In this document: in pieces, positions 43,249 to 52,791 of the stretch
Layout of the letters: each line of letters begins with the position of its first letter
Position numbering within the stretch: position 1 is the stretch's first letter
Assembly: GCA_024399955.1 (NCBI GenBank)
Contig: JAKSNH010000006.1
Location: 1 to 64,000 of the forward strand
Direction: 5' to 3'
DNA: 64,000 nt
From: Paludibacteraceae bacterium
Lineage (GTDB): Bacteria; Bacteroidota; Bacteroidia; Bacteroidales; Paludibacteraceae
The notes under the pieces: model-generated
Told to the model about the DNA's origin: nothing
Databases searched by the model: none
Seen by the model: only the letters and a program-made list of their open reading frames with translations
Translations under genes and position numbers: made by a program

Positions 43249-43977
43249 ATGAAAAAACTTTTCGTAACAATGGCAGCCGTTCTGATGGGATTGGTTGCTG
43301 CAAATGCACAATTAATCGTTGGTGGTTCTTTTGGTCTTGGTGGTAGTGCAGGAACTACTACTAAAGCGGATGGAGATATAACAGGTAGAACTCCAAGTAA
43401 TTTTAATTTCAGTTTTGCTCCTAAGGTTGGTTATGTGCTGATGGATGGCAAAATGGAAGTAGGTGGCATGTTAGTGTTGGACTATACCGGAACATATACT
43501 TATAAGCCAGTTGATAAAAAAGCCTATAAGGATTATAGAGAGGATGAATTGTCTTTGTCCATTAATCCTTATGTTCGTTACTACTTCTTGCAAAAAGGTT
43601 GCTTTAATTTAGGTGTTCAGGGAATGCTTGGCTTGGGAGGCAATTTCTTGCTGCCTACACATTATTACAAAGTTAAAGATTATCGCACATCCAGTGAGGC
43701 AAAAGACATGAACTCTGATGCAAAAGATGCCGTTAAAGATGCAGAATATAGCAATTTCCGATATGGTTTATTTGTTGCTCCTGTTATGGCGTTCAATCTG
43801 ACCAATCATTTTGTTATGGATATTACATTGAATGCTCTTGGTCTCTACTTGGCTGGCGAACATACTGCTCAGACCGTTTCTGATGTAAAGAATACTGAAG
43901 ATACCTTTAATGGAGGTTTAATCGTAATGAATAATTCCGATACATATTTCCAATTAGGTTTCTCTTACAAGTTCTAA
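43249..43977 (+). CDS. Outer-membrane beta-barrel protein, 242 aa
   Basis: It has a signal peptide (MKKLFVTMAAVLMGLVAANA) and a barrel of about eight strands (KVGYVLMDGKMEVGGMLVLDYTG; LSINPYVRYYFLQKGCFNLGVQGMLGLGGNF), ending LGFSYKF. The size and pattern fit the outer membrane protein beta-barrel family (PF13505/13568 type). It resembles its neighbour in layout but not closely in sequence. It probably shares the upstream promoter and ends at the terminator 43995-44026. Confidence 0.85.
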   Translation: MKKLFVTMAAVLMGLVAANAQLIVGGSFGLGGSAGTTTKADGDITGRTPSNFNFSFAPKVGYVLMDGKMEVGGMLVLDYTGTYTYKPVDKKAYKDYREDELSLSINPYVRYYFLQKGCFNLGVQGMLGLGGNFLLPTHYYKVKDYRTSSEAKDMNSDAKDAVKDAEYSNFRYGLFVAPVMAFNLTNHFVMDITLNALGLYLAGEHTAQTVSDVKNTEDTFNGGLIVMNNSDTYFQLGFSYKF

Positions 43978-43994
43978 TTGAAAGGGATAGATAT

Positions 43995-44026
43995 AATAAT
44001 AGCAGGCTGCGAGGCCTGCTATTATT
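43995..44026. terminator. Bidirectional terminator before gltX
   Basis: AATAATAGCAGGC (43995-44007) pairs perfectly with GCCTGCTATTATT (44014-44026), followed by TTA. It lies exactly between the barrel gene and the gltX stop (44027). Confidence 0.9.
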
Positions 44027-45613
44027 TTACTTAAGGACACTTAATGCTTGGCAGACGCGGCGGAGGGTTTCGTCCTTGCCGAGGATGTCTGTGATATTCC
44101 AGATATGTGGTCCGCGAGCTGCGCCAACAAGGCAGATACGGAAGGCGTTCATGACGATACCAACTCCGTATTCGTGTTCGGCAATCCAGTTCATAACAAC
44201 GGTATTAAGCACTCCTTCTTCGGCTGTTTTGCCGGCAGGGGTGGTCCAATCGTTCTCGTCGATGCCTTCAAGCACAGCGAGCAGTTCGGTCATGTGCCGC
44301 GGACTATCTTCTTTCCAACGTTTAGCAAGAGATTTCTCGTCATATTCGGTTGGTGCAACGAAGAAGAAATTAGCTTGTTCCCATAATTCGGGTACGAAGT
44401 TGACACGATCCTTAACCAAGCCTATGACCTTGGGGAGCAGGTTGCAGGTTGCAGGTGGCAGGGGACAGGTGGCAGGGGACAGGTGGAATTGGAGGATAGG
44501 CATAAAGATAGTTGCCAGTTCCTCGTTGGACTTGAGTTGTAGGTATTGGTGGTTGAACCATTTTCCTTTTTCGTAGTCGAATTTAGCTCCGGACTTGCTG
44601 ACGCGATCCAGCGAGAACTGCTGAATGAGTTCGTCCATAGAGAACATCTCTTGGTCGGTGGAGTTATGCCATCCGAGTAGAGCGAGGAAGTTAATAACTG
44701 CCTCGGGGAAGTAACCGCTTTCGCGATAGCCGGAAGAGACAGAGCCGTCCTTTTGGTTGTGGAACTCCAGCGGGAAGACAGGGAAGCCGAGTCGGTCTCC
44801 GTCACGTTTGGATAGTTTGCCATTTCCGTCGGGTTTGAGCAGCAGGGGTAGGTGTGCAAATTCTGGCATGGTATCGGTCCATCCAAAGGCGCGATAGAGC
44901 AGCACGTGGAGTGGGGCAGAGGGCAACCATTCCTCGCCGCGGATAACATGAGATACTTCCATGAGGTGGTCATCCACGATATTGGCCAGGTGGTAGGTAG
45001 GCAGGTCGTCCGCCGATTTATATAGTACTTTATCGTCCAGGATGCTGCTGTTGATGGTTACATCTCCGCGAATCAGGTCATGTACGGTAATGTCCTCGTT
45101 TGGTTCGATAAGAAAACGTACGACGTATTTCTCGCCGGCAGCGATGCGGCGTTTAGCCTCTTCTATGCCGATAACGAGTGAGTTATCCATCTGCATGCGT
45201 GTGCGCGCATCATATTGAAAATTAGGTATCTCGGCCCGTTTAGCGTCCAGCTGCTCGGGTGTGTCGAAAGCATAGTAGGCGTGGTTGGATTGGATGAGTT
45301 GATCTACGTATTGGTGGTAGATTTCGCGTCTTTCGGATTGGCGATAAGGGCCATGATTGCCGACTTGGGCAATCTTGCCATTCTCCCAGCGGAGACCTTC
45401 GTCAATGCCGATTCCTAACCAATCGAGCGCCTCCAGGATATACTCTTCGGCACCGGGGACAAAACGAGTGGAATCGGTGTCTTCGATGCGCAGCAACATA
45501 TCTCCTCCATGCTGGCGAGCGAATAGGTAATTATACAAGGCGGTACGTACTCCGCCGATGTGCAAAGCTCCGGTTGGAGATGGAGCAAAACGAACACGAA
45601 CTTTACGAGCCAT
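44027..45613 (-). CDS. gltX: Glutamyl-tRNA synthetase
   Basis: Class I synthetase. The 528 residues start [20 protein letters not shown] (HIGH motif as HIGG) and hold the KMSKS-like motif [11 protein letters not shown] chose 45613 ([11 protein letters not shown]), since the frame upstream of it runs through the promoter at 45638-45669. Residues about 376-393 ([20 protein letters not shown]) are encoded by seven tandem heptamers (44437-44485), placed between the catalytic domain and the anticodon-binding domain. It is divergent from gene 45716-47665. Confidence 0.96.
   Translation of the reverse strand: MARKVRVRFAPSPTGALHIGGVRTALYNYLFARQHGGDMLLRIEDTDSTRFVPGAEEYILEALDWLGIGIDEGLRWENGKIAQVGNHGPYRQSERREIYHQYVDQLIQSNHAYYAFDTPEQLDAKRAEIPNFQYDARTRMQMDNSLVIGIEEAKRRIAAGEKYVVRFLIEPNEDITVHDLIRGDVTINSSILDDKVLYKSADDLPTYHLANIVDDHLMEVSHVIRGEEWLPSAPLHVLLYRAFGWTDTMPEFAHLPLLLKPDGNGKLSKRDGDRLGFPVFPLEFHNQKDGSVSSGYRESGYFPEAVINFLALLGWHNSTDQEMFSMDELIQQFSLDRVSKSGAKFDYEKGKWFNHQYLQLKSNEELATIFMPILQFHLSPATCPLPPATCNLLPKVIGLVKDRVNFVPELWEQANFFFVAPTEYDEKSLAKRWKEDSPRHMTELLAVLEGIDENDWTTPAGKTAEEGVLNTVVMNWIAEHEYGVGIVMNAFRICLVGAARGPHIWNITDILGKDETLRRVCQALSVLK
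44437..44485. repeat. Heptamer repeat (GCAGGTT/ACAGGTG x7) inside gltX
   Basis: Seven strict 7-base steps: GCAGGTT, GCAGGTT, GCAGGTG, GCAGGGG, ACAGGTG, GCAGGGG, ACAGGTG. The 49 bases are in frame on the minus strand ([13 protein letters not shown]). Confidence 0.95.
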
Positions 45614-45637
45614 AATTATGCAATTTAAATTTGAGCA

Positions 45638-45669
45638 CAAAAGTACAAATAATTTTTGATATCTGCAAA
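45638..45669 (-). promoter_or_regulatory. Promoter of gltX
   Basis: On the minus strand: TTTG (45669-45666), a 20-base spacer starting CAGATATC, TACTTTTG (45645-45638). The -33 box is 5 bases from that of the divergent promoter at 45675. Confidence 0.88.
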
Positions 45670-45674
45670 TTTTA

Positions 45675-45706
45675 TTTGCATATATGCAAAAAAAAGTGTA
45701 TCTTTG
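45675..45706 (+). promoter_or_regulatory. Promoter of gene 45716, nearly leaderless
   Basis: TTTG at 45675-45678, a 20-base spacer, TATCTTTG at 45699-45706; full palindromic box TTTGCATATATGCAAA. The start is expected near 45713, and the ATG is at 45716. Confidence 0.88.
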
Positions 45707-45715
45707 TGGGCTGAA

Positions 45716-47665
45716 ATGAGAAAGATAGTCATTATATTGTTTGTTTTGAGTGCGTGCGTGGGTGCGTTCGCGCAATATATGGTAGAGGTTAAGCCCACGA
45801 AAAAGGTGCTGCATGTGGACCAATTAGGCGTGCCGGATAATACAGGCATTAAGGATGTGCTACATGCTATGCCGGAGTTGGTGAATAGGCTATCGCCGGA
45901 CGGTTATTTTACGAATTTTAGTATTCAGGTGGATGGAAAAGATGTGGGGAGCAGCAGGGAAGTGGTATTGACTCAGATTAAGGTGGCAGAGGTGGATGTG
46001 GTTGAGATTTCGACATCTCCGACGGTTAGTGAGCAGAAGAATGGCGAGGGGGGTGTAATCAATATTAAGTTGAAACCAGTTGAGGAAGGACTTAGTGGTC
46101 AGGTAATGGTGGATGTTAGTACCGAAGTAGATTTGCAGCCGAGTGTGTTACTCAATTATAAGAAGGATAAGTTCTCTTTGCGATCAAGTGTCATGATGGA
46201 ATACTATGAGCCGGCGAGTTATTTAGAGTCCATGTGCGAGGATAGACATTTTATGATGAATCGTTTAGATACCACGTATGAGAGGTTTCTGCAAGAGACT
46301 GCTAAGTTGCTGCTAAAATGGACTCCGACCACGCAAGATGAGGTGGAATTGTATGCTTGGGAGACGTTTGGTTATGTACGTGAGATTATGCATGCGAGAG
46401 AGGTTATCTTGAATAATTACGAGGCAGACGGTCAGCCGGCAGTATGGTATGAAACTCGTCGCGGAGGGGATTCAAAGAGGTCTAAACATGATCTAAAGAC
46501 GGATGTGAATCTGTCGTATAAGCATAAGTATGAGCGAGGTGGAGAGTTTAAGATAGAGGCTAATTATAATTACGCTCCTCTTCGTGGTGATGAAGACGTT
46601 CGTTGGCGCAATATAGCAGAATGGGAGATGTTTGGTGCGGATACGAGTTATGCTGCCAAGACGAAGGTTAATAATCATCAAGTGAGGGGCGAGATTAGTA
46701 CTAAACACCTGGTTTTGCCTCAGACGAGCGAGCATAAACTGGATGTCAAAGTGGGTGTTAATACAGATGTTAGTGTGGGAGAAACGATCAATAGGTTGTC
46801 GAAGAGAGCGTTTAGTCAACACTTTATTGATACAACCGAAAGCAACTTGCGTTCCTTGACGGTATCTCCGTTTATGGAGTGGAATTATTCCTATCATAAT
46901 TGGACGATTCAGTTAGGTGGTAGGTATCAGTTCTATCGCAAGGAGGAGAGTACGCGGGCGTTAGATTGGTACACTCGTGATGGTCATACTTGGTCGGGTA
47001 ATTTGAGTGTAATGTGGCAAGTTAAACCGCACCATTACTTGCGAGCTGTAGCGGCGAGAAATAGTGCCTGGAGAAACATCGCTGAGGATAAGGCGGGACA
47101 TCAAAAACAGAAAGTCTTGCCGTACTACAATGCCGAGTTGAACTATGTCTTTGATTGGAATAACGAGATTGATTATACGATGATGAGTTTAGGGCTGAAA
47201 TACATCTATGCTAAGCCCATAGAGGGAGGATTCATAGGTTGTCTTGCCACTAATGCTCAACTCATTTATAAACATGGTATTTTCTCGATGGCCTTTGCGG
47301 GGAATGGTTACATAAAGAAGGAGCATTATGCCGTTGCGGACAAGAAAGACCAATGGTGTTTCTTCTATAATCTAAGTCTGACGCCGGTGTTCTCGTTGCG
47401 TAAGAACTGGACTCTTTCGGCACAGATCTTGTACAACTCAGAAATGACGCTTCGCGATGCGGTGTATGGGGATTGCTTTTACACGCAACTGCGCGTTTCA
47501 AAGAATATAGGAAAGTGGAATATACATTTACAATTTAGTGATATATTGGATTATGAGACCTATAATACGGTGCGTGATCCCAATTACCTGGATGGTCGGC
47601 CCGTTCGCGTTGAGCAGGATTTATATCCGCGAAGTGTGATGGCAGGATTTGCATATAAATTCTAA
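45716..47665 (+). CDS. TonB-dependent receptor-like outer-membrane barrel protein
   Basis: A 649-residue protein with a signal peptide (residues 1-20) and a reduced plug ([28 protein letters not shown], then [32 protein letters not shown]), followed by a barrel ending [11 protein letters not shown]. It belongs to the outer membrane beta-barrel family that shares the TonB-receptor plug pattern; the usual N-terminal CarboxypepD_reg-like domain and a clear TonB box are missing. Transport substrate unknown. ATG 45716 lies 3 bases after the predicted start site; the earlier in-frame ATG lies within the promoter. Confidence 0.85.
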   Translation: MRKIVIILFVLSACVGAFAQYMVEVKPTKKVLHVDQLGVPDNTGIKDVLHAMPELVNRLSPDGYFTNFSIQVDGKDVGSSREVVLTQIKVAEVDVVEISTSPTVSEQKNGEGGVINIKLKPVEEGLSGQVMVDVSTEVDLQPSVLLNYKKDKFSLRSSVMMEYYEPASYLESMCEDRHFMMNRLDTTYERFLQETAKLLLKWTPTTQDEVELYAWETFGYVREIMHAREVILNNYEADGQPAVWYETRRGGDSKRSKHDLKTDVNLSYKHKYERGGEFKIEANYNYAPLRGDEDVRWRNIAEWEMFGADTSYAAKTKVNNHQVRGEISTKHLVLPQTSEHKLDVKVGVNTDVSVGETINRLSKRAFSQHFIDTTESNLRSLTVSPFMEWNYSYHNWTIQLGGRYQFYRKEESTRALDWYTRDGHTWSGNLSVMWQVKPHHYLRAVAARNSAWRNIAEDKAGHQKQKVLPYYNAELNYVFDWNNEIDYTMMSLGLKYIYAKPIEGGFIGCLATNAQLIYKHGIFSMAFAGNGYIKKEHYAVADKKDQWCFFYNLSLTPVFSLRKNWTLSAQILYNSEMTLRDAVYGDCFYTQLRVSKNIGKWNIHLQFSDILDYETYNTVRDPNYLDGRPVRVEQDLYPRSVMAGFAYKF

Positions 47666-47679
47666 AAAAAAATATAACT

Positions 47680-49323
47680 ATGGCTAAAAAAATTGAAGGA
47701 AAGAAAGAAGTTCAATTCTCGCTTGTTTACCGTGACATGTGGCAATCAAGCGGCAAGTATGTTCCTCGTAAAGACCAGTTAGCAAAGGTGGCTCCGGTGA
47801 TTATCGACATGGGGTGTTTTGACCGTGTAGAGACGAATGGCGGTGCCATGGAGCAGGTTAATTTGTTGTATGGAGAGAATCCTAATGTGGCAGTTCGTAC
47901 ATTCACCACGCCTTTCCACGAGGCAGGTATTAAGACGCATATGTTGGATCGTGGTTTGAATGCGCTCCGTATGAATCCTGTTCCGGCTGATGTTCGTCAA
48001 TTGATGTACAAGGTTAAGCATGCTCAAGGAACCGATATCACGCGTATTTTCTGCGGATTGAACGACCCGAGAAATATCATTCCATCTATTAAGTGGGCCA
48101 AAGAGGCCGGTATGACGGCTCAGGCTACGATGTGTATTACTTATTCCAAGGTACATACTGCTGAGTACTATATCAACTTGGCCGAGCAGCTGATTGCCGG
48201 TGGTGCTCAGGAGATTTGTTTGAAGGATATGGCCGGTGTAGGTCGTCCTGCTATGTTAGGCACAATCGTGGCTGCCATTAAGGAGAAACATCCTGATATC
48301 ATTATTCAATACCACGGTCATACGGGTCCGGGTTTCTCGGTTGCTTCTATGTTAGAGGTGGCTAAAGCCGGTGGCGATGTGCTGGATGTTGCTATGGAAC
48401 CGCTGAGTTGGGGTAAGGTGCATCCGGATGTAATTACTATTCAGGCTATGTTACGCGATGCCGGCTTCCTGGTTAAGGACATCAATATGAAGGCTTATAT
48501 GGAATGCCGCAGTCTGACGCAGAGCTTTATGGATGATTTCTTGGGTTACTGGATTGATCCGAAGAATAGTCTGATGACTTCGTTGCTGGTTGGTTGCGGT
48601 CTGCCCGGAGGTATGATGGGTAGTTTGATGGCTGACTTAAAGGGCATGCATGCTGCTATTAATGCTAACTTGCGCAAGTCCGGAAAGAAAGAGTTGAGCG
48701 AGGACGAGTTGCTGGTTGAGTTGTTTGACGAAGTTCAACGTATTTGGCCTATGTTAGGTACTCCGTGCTTGGTTACTCCGTTCAGTCAGTATGTGAAGAA
48801 TGCTGCTTTGATGAACCTTTATAGCAAGTCGATGGGCGAAAAACCATTCAGCCGAATGGATCCGGCTATGTGGGGAATGATTTTAGGTAAGAGTGGTAAA
48901 TTGCCGGGTGAGTTGGCTCCGGAGATTATCGAGTTAGCCAAGGAGAAGGGCTATGAGTTCTATACAGATGATCCACAAGCACTTTATCCAAATGAACTGC
49001 CTAAGTTCGAGAAGATGATGAAGGAAGAAGGCTGGGATCGCGGTCAGGATGACGAAGAACTGTTTGAGTTTGCTATGCACGAGAAACAGTACCGTGAGTA
49101 CAAGTCCGGTCAGGCTAAGGAGCAATTCAATAAGGATTTGATTGAACGTATGACCAAGGCCGGTAAACCTATTCCAGATAGTCTGCGTCCACAACCGAAG
49201 GCAGAGGAAACTGATATGGCTGCTGTAGCAATGGCGCTGAATATGTACGAAAAGGAAAAGAACAGTGCCGTTAAGTACATCGGTCGCTTCCAAAGTAGTG
49301 CATGGAACGCAAAGAAATTCTAA
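47680..49323 (+). CDS. Carboxyltransferase (oxaloacetate decarboxylase alpha / pyruvate carboxylase B type) without a biotinyl domain
   Basis: The 547-residue protein has the HMGL-like carboxyltransferase barrel: FSLVYRDMWQSS, the motif ETNGGAMEQV, the metal ligands in YHGHTGPG and the core QATMCITYSK. The conserved carboxylase region follows. The C-terminal biotinyl (MKM) domain of typical alpha subunits is not seen: the sequence ends FQSSAWNAKKF. The biotin carrier must be on another protein, as known from several Bacteroidota. It probably acts in oxaloacetate/pyruvate or methylmalonyl-CoA carboxyl transfer. It starts 14 bases after the barrel gene. Confidence 0.85.
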   Translation: MAKKIEGKKEVQFSLVYRDMWQSSGKYVPRKDQLAKVAPVIIDMGCFDRVETNGGAMEQVNLLYGENPNVAVRTFTTPFHEAGIKTHMLDRGLNALRMNPVPADVRQLMYKVKHAQGTDITRIFCGLNDPRNIIPSIKWAKEAGMTAQATMCITYSKVHTAEYYINLAEQLIAGGAQEICLKDMAGVGRPAMLGTIVAAIKEKHPDIIIQYHGHTGPGFSVASMLEVAKAGGDVLDVAMEPLSWGKVHPDVITIQAMLRDAGFLVKDINMKAYMECRSLTQSFMDDFLGYWIDPKNSLMTSLLVGCGLPGGMMGSLMADLKGMHAAINANLRKSGKKELSEDELLVELFDEVQRIWPMLGTPCLVTPFSQYVKNAALMNLYSKSMGEKPFSRMDPAMWGMILGKSGKLPGELAPEIIELAKEKGYEFYTDDPQALYPNELPKFEKMMKEEGWDRGQDDEELFEFAMHEKQYREYKSGQAKEQFNKDLIERMTKAGKPIPDSLRPQPKAEETDMAAVAMALNMYEKEKNSAVKYIGRFQSSAWNAKKF

Positions 49324-49350
49324 TTAAGTATTTTATAAAACATCAATACA

Positions 49351-50430
49351 ATGAAGAAGTATAATTTCAATGCAGGACCAAGTATCCTGCCTCAAGAGGT
49401 TATCAAACAAACGGCAGAGGCCGTTATGGATTTCGAAGGTCAAGGTTTGAGTGTATTGGAGATTTCTCACCGAGCCAAGTATTTCCAACCTGTTATGGAC
49501 GAGGCTGAGGCGTTGATGAAGGAATTGCTGAATATTCCTGAGGGTTACCGCGTGCTCTTCCTGGGTGGCGGAGCTTCGTTAGAATTCTGCATGGTACCTT
49601 TCAATATGTTGGAGAAGAAGGCTGCCTATCTTAATACCGGAGTATGGAGTAAGAAGGCTATCAAGGAAGCTAAGGCGTTTGGCGAAGTTGTTGAATTGGC
49701 CGCTTCTACCAACTCTATCCCGATGGATTTTGAGGTTTCTCAGGACTGCGACTATATGCATATTACGACCAATAATACCATTTATGGTACGGAAATTAGC
49801 AACCGCAAGTTGGCTGAGATATACAAAAAGAAAGGCAATGTGCGTTTGATAGCAGATATGTCGTCTGATATCTTGAGTCGTCCGATTGATGTTAGTCAGT
49901 ATGATATTATCTATGGAGGAGCACAGAAGAACTTAGCTCCTGCCGGTGTTACGTTTGTTATCGTTAAGGAGGAGTGTTTGGGCCATGTAACCCGTCATAT
50001 CCCGACTATGCTGGATTATCGCACCCATGTAGATGGTGGTTCGATGTTCAATACACCTCCTGTATTGCCTGTTTATACGGCTTTGCTGACGATGCGTTGG
50101 CTCAAGAAGAACGGCGGTGTAGCGTGGATTGATGCTCGCAATCAGAAGAAGGCAGATTTGCTGTATGAGTGCATTGATAACAGCAAGATCTTTATGCCTA
50201 CCATTACGGATAAAGAGGATCGCAGCCGCATGAATATTTGCTTTGTTCCGAAACCCGAATATGAAGGTCTCTTTGATGAGTTCTTCCAGTTCGCTTCCGA
50301 GCGTGGCATGGTAGGAATCAAGGGACACCGTCTGGTAGGTGGCTTCCGCGCAAGTTGCTACAATGCAATGGATGTAGAAGGTGTACAAGCCCTGGTAGAT
50401 TGCATCCATGATTTTGAAAAAATGCATTAA
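49351..50430 (+). CDS. serC: Phosphoserine aminotransferase
   Basis: PLP enzyme that makes 3-phosphoserine. The 359 residues start with [14 protein letters not shown] and hold [14 protein letters not shown] near 75, and the PLP lysine in [13 protein letters not shown] (near 195). It lies 27 bases after the carboxyltransferase and before serA, so the two first steps of serine synthesis lie next to each other, in pathway order reversed. Confidence 0.97.
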   Translation: MKKYNFNAGPSILPQEVIKQTAEAVMDFEGQGLSVLEISHRAKYFQPVMDEAEALMKELLNIPEGYRVLFLGGGASLEFCMVPFNMLEKKAAYLNTGVWSKKAIKEAKAFGEVVELAASTNSIPMDFEVSQDCDYMHITTNNTIYGTEISNRKLAEIYKKKGNVRLIADMSSDILSRPIDVSQYDIIYGGAQKNLAPAGVTFVIVKEECLGHVTRHIPTMLDYRTHVDGGSMFNTPPVLPVYTALLTMRWLKKNGGVAWIDARNQKKADLLYECIDNSKIFMPTITDKEDRSRMNICFVPKPEYEGLFDEFFQFASERGMVGIKGHRLVGGFRASCYNAMDVEGVQALVDCIHDFEKMH

Positions 50431-50546
50431 TCATATTTCCTAAGATGGCGTTGTCGTATTCCTTATCCTTGGACCCCTCGTCCTTTATGGTGCCGACGCG
50501 CCAGGCTCAGGGAAAAAACATTGAATTTACAACATTATTACACACT
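50431..50546 (+). other. serC-serA spacer, unusual GC-rich segment
   Basis: This 116-base spacer holds GC-rich sequence unlike the AT-rich gaps elsewhere: GGAC-ccctc-GTCC at about 50471-50483, then GTGCCGACGCGCCAGGCTCA at about 50491. An in-frame ATG at 50445 would extend serA by 34 residues (with PTRQAQGKN), but they match nothing in the enzyme. The CAGGCTCAGGG end recalls widespread bacterial CAGGCTCAGG-type repeats, from memory only. Confidence 0.4.
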
Positions 50547-51464
50547 ATGAAAGTACTCGTTGCAACAGAAAAACCCTTTGCTAAAGTAGCCGTAGAAGGC
50601 ATTCGTGAAGTGGTAGAGGCAGCCGGCTATCAGCTGGAGCTGCTTGAGAAATATACTGAAAAGAGTCAATTATTACAAGCTGTAGCGGACGCAGATGCCC
50701 TTATTATCCGTTCTGATGTGGTGGATGAAGAAGTGTTAGATGCCGCTAAGCAGCTCAAGATAGTAGTTCGTGCCGGTGCAGGATATGATAATATCGATTT
50801 GGCAGCTGCTACTGCTCATAAAGTGGTAGCTATGAATACGCCCGGTCAGAACTCTAATGCGGTAGCTGAATTAGCATTAGGATTGATGGTGATGGCTGTT
50901 CGTAATATGTATAATGGCACCAGTGGCACCGAGTTGAAGGGCAAGAAATTAGGTATTCATGCTTTTGGTAATGTAGGCCGTAATGTAGCCCGCGTAGCGA
51001 AAGGATTTGGTATGGACGTATTGGCATACGATGCTTATTGTCCGGACGAGGCTATGATTCAGGCCGGTGTAACGCCTGTGCATAGTGCCAATGAACTCTA
51101 TCAAAATAGTGATATAGTTAGTCTGCATATCCCAGCAACGGATGAAACTCGCAAGAGTATCAATTATGCGTTGTTGAACCAAATGCCGAAGGGTGCTTTG
51201 CTGGTGAATACCGCTCGTAAAGAAGTGATTGACGAACCCGAATTGATTCAGTTGATGCAGGAGCGTGCTGATTTCCGCTATGTAACGGATATCATGCCGG
51301 TGGCTGATGCTGAATTCCGTCAGTTTGAGGGTCGCTATTTCGCTACTCCCAAGAAAATGGGCGCTCAAACGGCCGAGGCTAATATCAATGCCGGTATAGC
51401 TGCAGCCAAGCAGATTGTGGATTTCTTCCAGAATGGCGTGACTAAGTTCCAAGTGAATAAATAA
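50547..51464 (+). CDS. serA: D-3-phosphoglycerate dehydrogenase, short form
   Basis: First enzyme of serine synthesis, an NAD-dependent 2-hydroxyacid dehydrogenase. The 305-residue product starts MKVLVATEKPFAKVAVEGI and shows IVVRAGAGYDNIDLAAAT, the Rossmann motif KKLGIHAFGNVGRNVA and LVNTARKEVIDE. Regulatory ACT domains are missing, as in other short Bacteroidota forms. I chose ATG 50547 because the longer frame from 50445 adds a repeat-like segment. The next gene overlaps its stop codon by one base. Confidence 0.94.
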   Translation: MKVLVATEKPFAKVAVEGIREVVEAAGYQLELLEKYTEKSQLLQAVADADALIIRSDVVDEEVLDAAKQLKIVVRAGAGYDNIDLAAATAHKVVAMNTPGQNSNAVAELALGLMVMAVRNMYNGTSGTELKGKKLGIHAFGNVGRNVARVAKGFGMDVLAYDAYCPDEAMIQAGVTPVHSANELYQNSDIVSLHIPATDETRKSINYALLNQMPKGALLVNTARKEVIDEPELIQLMQERADFRYVTDIMPVADAEFRQFEGRYFATPKKMGAQTAEANINAGIAAAKQIVDFFQNGVTKFQVNK

Positions 51465-52765
51465 TGCGAACAATTAAACATATTTTTTCCTTGCTTCTGT
51501 TCCTGATAGGATGGGGAAGCGTATGTGGTCAGGTGCTGCAAGTAACGGCTGACCCATCTACGTATAAGACGCTGACGGCTCCTGCTCCGCGTGCATATAA
51601 GATGTTGGCGGCTTCTGGTACGGGCGTGGATCACGTGTATCTGTTCACGAGTGCGGACTATTTTGAGTTCTCTGCGGTAGATCAACAACTTGCCGATTGG
51701 TATGATGTGGGCACAGGGGAACTGGTTAGCCATAACTATTCCACTTTCATCAATGCCGAGAGTGGTCATACTTATCGCGTGGAGGTAGGGGGCGAGTCCG
51801 AGACGTTTGCAGTAATTGATTGGTCTAAATATAGATTGGCAAACTGCACCTTACGTGTTGAACCGGCTTGCGATAAAACGTATATTTTTGTGGATAATAT
51901 CGGCATTGCTCAGTATAAGGATACTGCTGGTGTGACGCATAAAATCAAGCGTCAACTGACGTTGGAATACAAGAATGCGGTGTGGAGTGACGAGTCGGTA
52001 GATTGGTTAACGCAGGAGCAGATAGTCACTAAAGAAGGCGAAGATTTATCGGCCTTTGGCGTGAGTAAGTTATTGATTGATAGCGACTTTAAGTTAAGTG
52101 ACGCCACTCCTGATGCTCCGTTTGAGGAGGATACATTGTATGTGGAGAATGTGGTGGCGATTGCTTCGGCTTGTCATCTAACACATGTTACTACACGTCG
52201 TGGCACGGAGATCACAAACGAGAAAGAGGCTCCTATCAAGGAAGATGTAGTAGAAGGTTCTGCACCATTGGATATTCTCTTCCAATCGCATCCTTCGCCC
52301 AAGACGGATTTCTATTCGTGGACCATCACGCGGGGTAATGATAAGATTACTCAACGTCCGGAACGCGATATACGTTATGTATTTGATGATGCGTCCGAAA
52401 CAGGTCCGGTCACATATACGGTGGAACTGAAAGTGGGCAATGACTACTGTCAAGATAGTGCAAAAGTAGATGTAACGCTTAATGCGTCCTTTATTATGGT
52501 TCCCAACGTGTTTACGCCGAACGGGGACGGAATGAATGATGAGTTTAGAGTGGCTTATCGCTCCATTTGTGACTTCCATTGTTGGGTGTTCAACCGTTGG
52601 CAGCACCAGGTGTATAGTTGGTCGGATCCGGCTAAAGGCTGGGATGGCACTATCAACGGCCGTCCTGCTCCCGAATCGGCGTACGTGTATATCGTAGAGG
52701 CTACCGGATGCGATGGTAAGAAATATAAACTCAAAGGGATGGTGAACCTATTGCGAGGAAAATAA
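51464..52765 (+). CDS. Type IX secretion cargo protein with CHU_C sorting domain
   Basis: A 433-residue exported protein (signal peptide to about residue 23, SVCGQ). The C-terminal region (about 345-433) is the gliding-motility C-terminal (CHU_C, type B) sorting domain: MVPNVFTPNGDGMNDEFRVAY, then WDGTINGRPAPESAYVYIVEATGCDGK. Residues about 230-330 resemble a PKD-like domain (LDILFQSHPSPKTDFYSWTI). The N-terminal part is unrecognised. It is secreted by T9SS and anchored or released. Its position between serA and glyA, with a one-base stop overlap with serA, is odd for a secreted protein. Confidence 0.88.
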   Translation: MRTIKHIFSLLLFLIGWGSVCGQVLQVTADPSTYKTLTAPAPRAYKMLAASGTGVDHVYLFTSADYFEFSAVDQQLADWYDVGTGELVSHNYSTFINAESGHTYRVEVGGESETFAVIDWSKYRLANCTLRVEPACDKTYIFVDNIGIAQYKDTAGVTHKIKRQLTLEYKNAVWSDESVDWLTQEQIVTKEGEDLSAFGVSKLLIDSDFKLSDATPDAPFEEDTLYVENVVAIASACHLTHVTTRRGTEITNEKEAPIKEDVVEGSAPLDILFQSHPSPKTDFYSWTITRGNDKITQRPERDIRYVFDDASETGPVTYTVELKVGNDYCQDSAKVDVTLNASFIMVPNVFTPNGDGMNDEFRVAYRSICDFHCWVFNRWQHQVYSWSDPAKGWDGTINGRPAPESAYVYIVEATGCDGKKYKLKGMVNLLRGK

Positions 52766-52791
52766 TTGTATAACCTTAAATTTAAATTGAT

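Noticed and set aside
44076..44576. Long plus-strand frame opposite gltX
   Set aside because: It is antisense to a well conserved synthetase and has no family resemblance.
45614..45823. N-terminal extension of gltX
   Set aside because: It would be translated from the divergent promoter region and precedes the normal family start [15 protein letters not shown].
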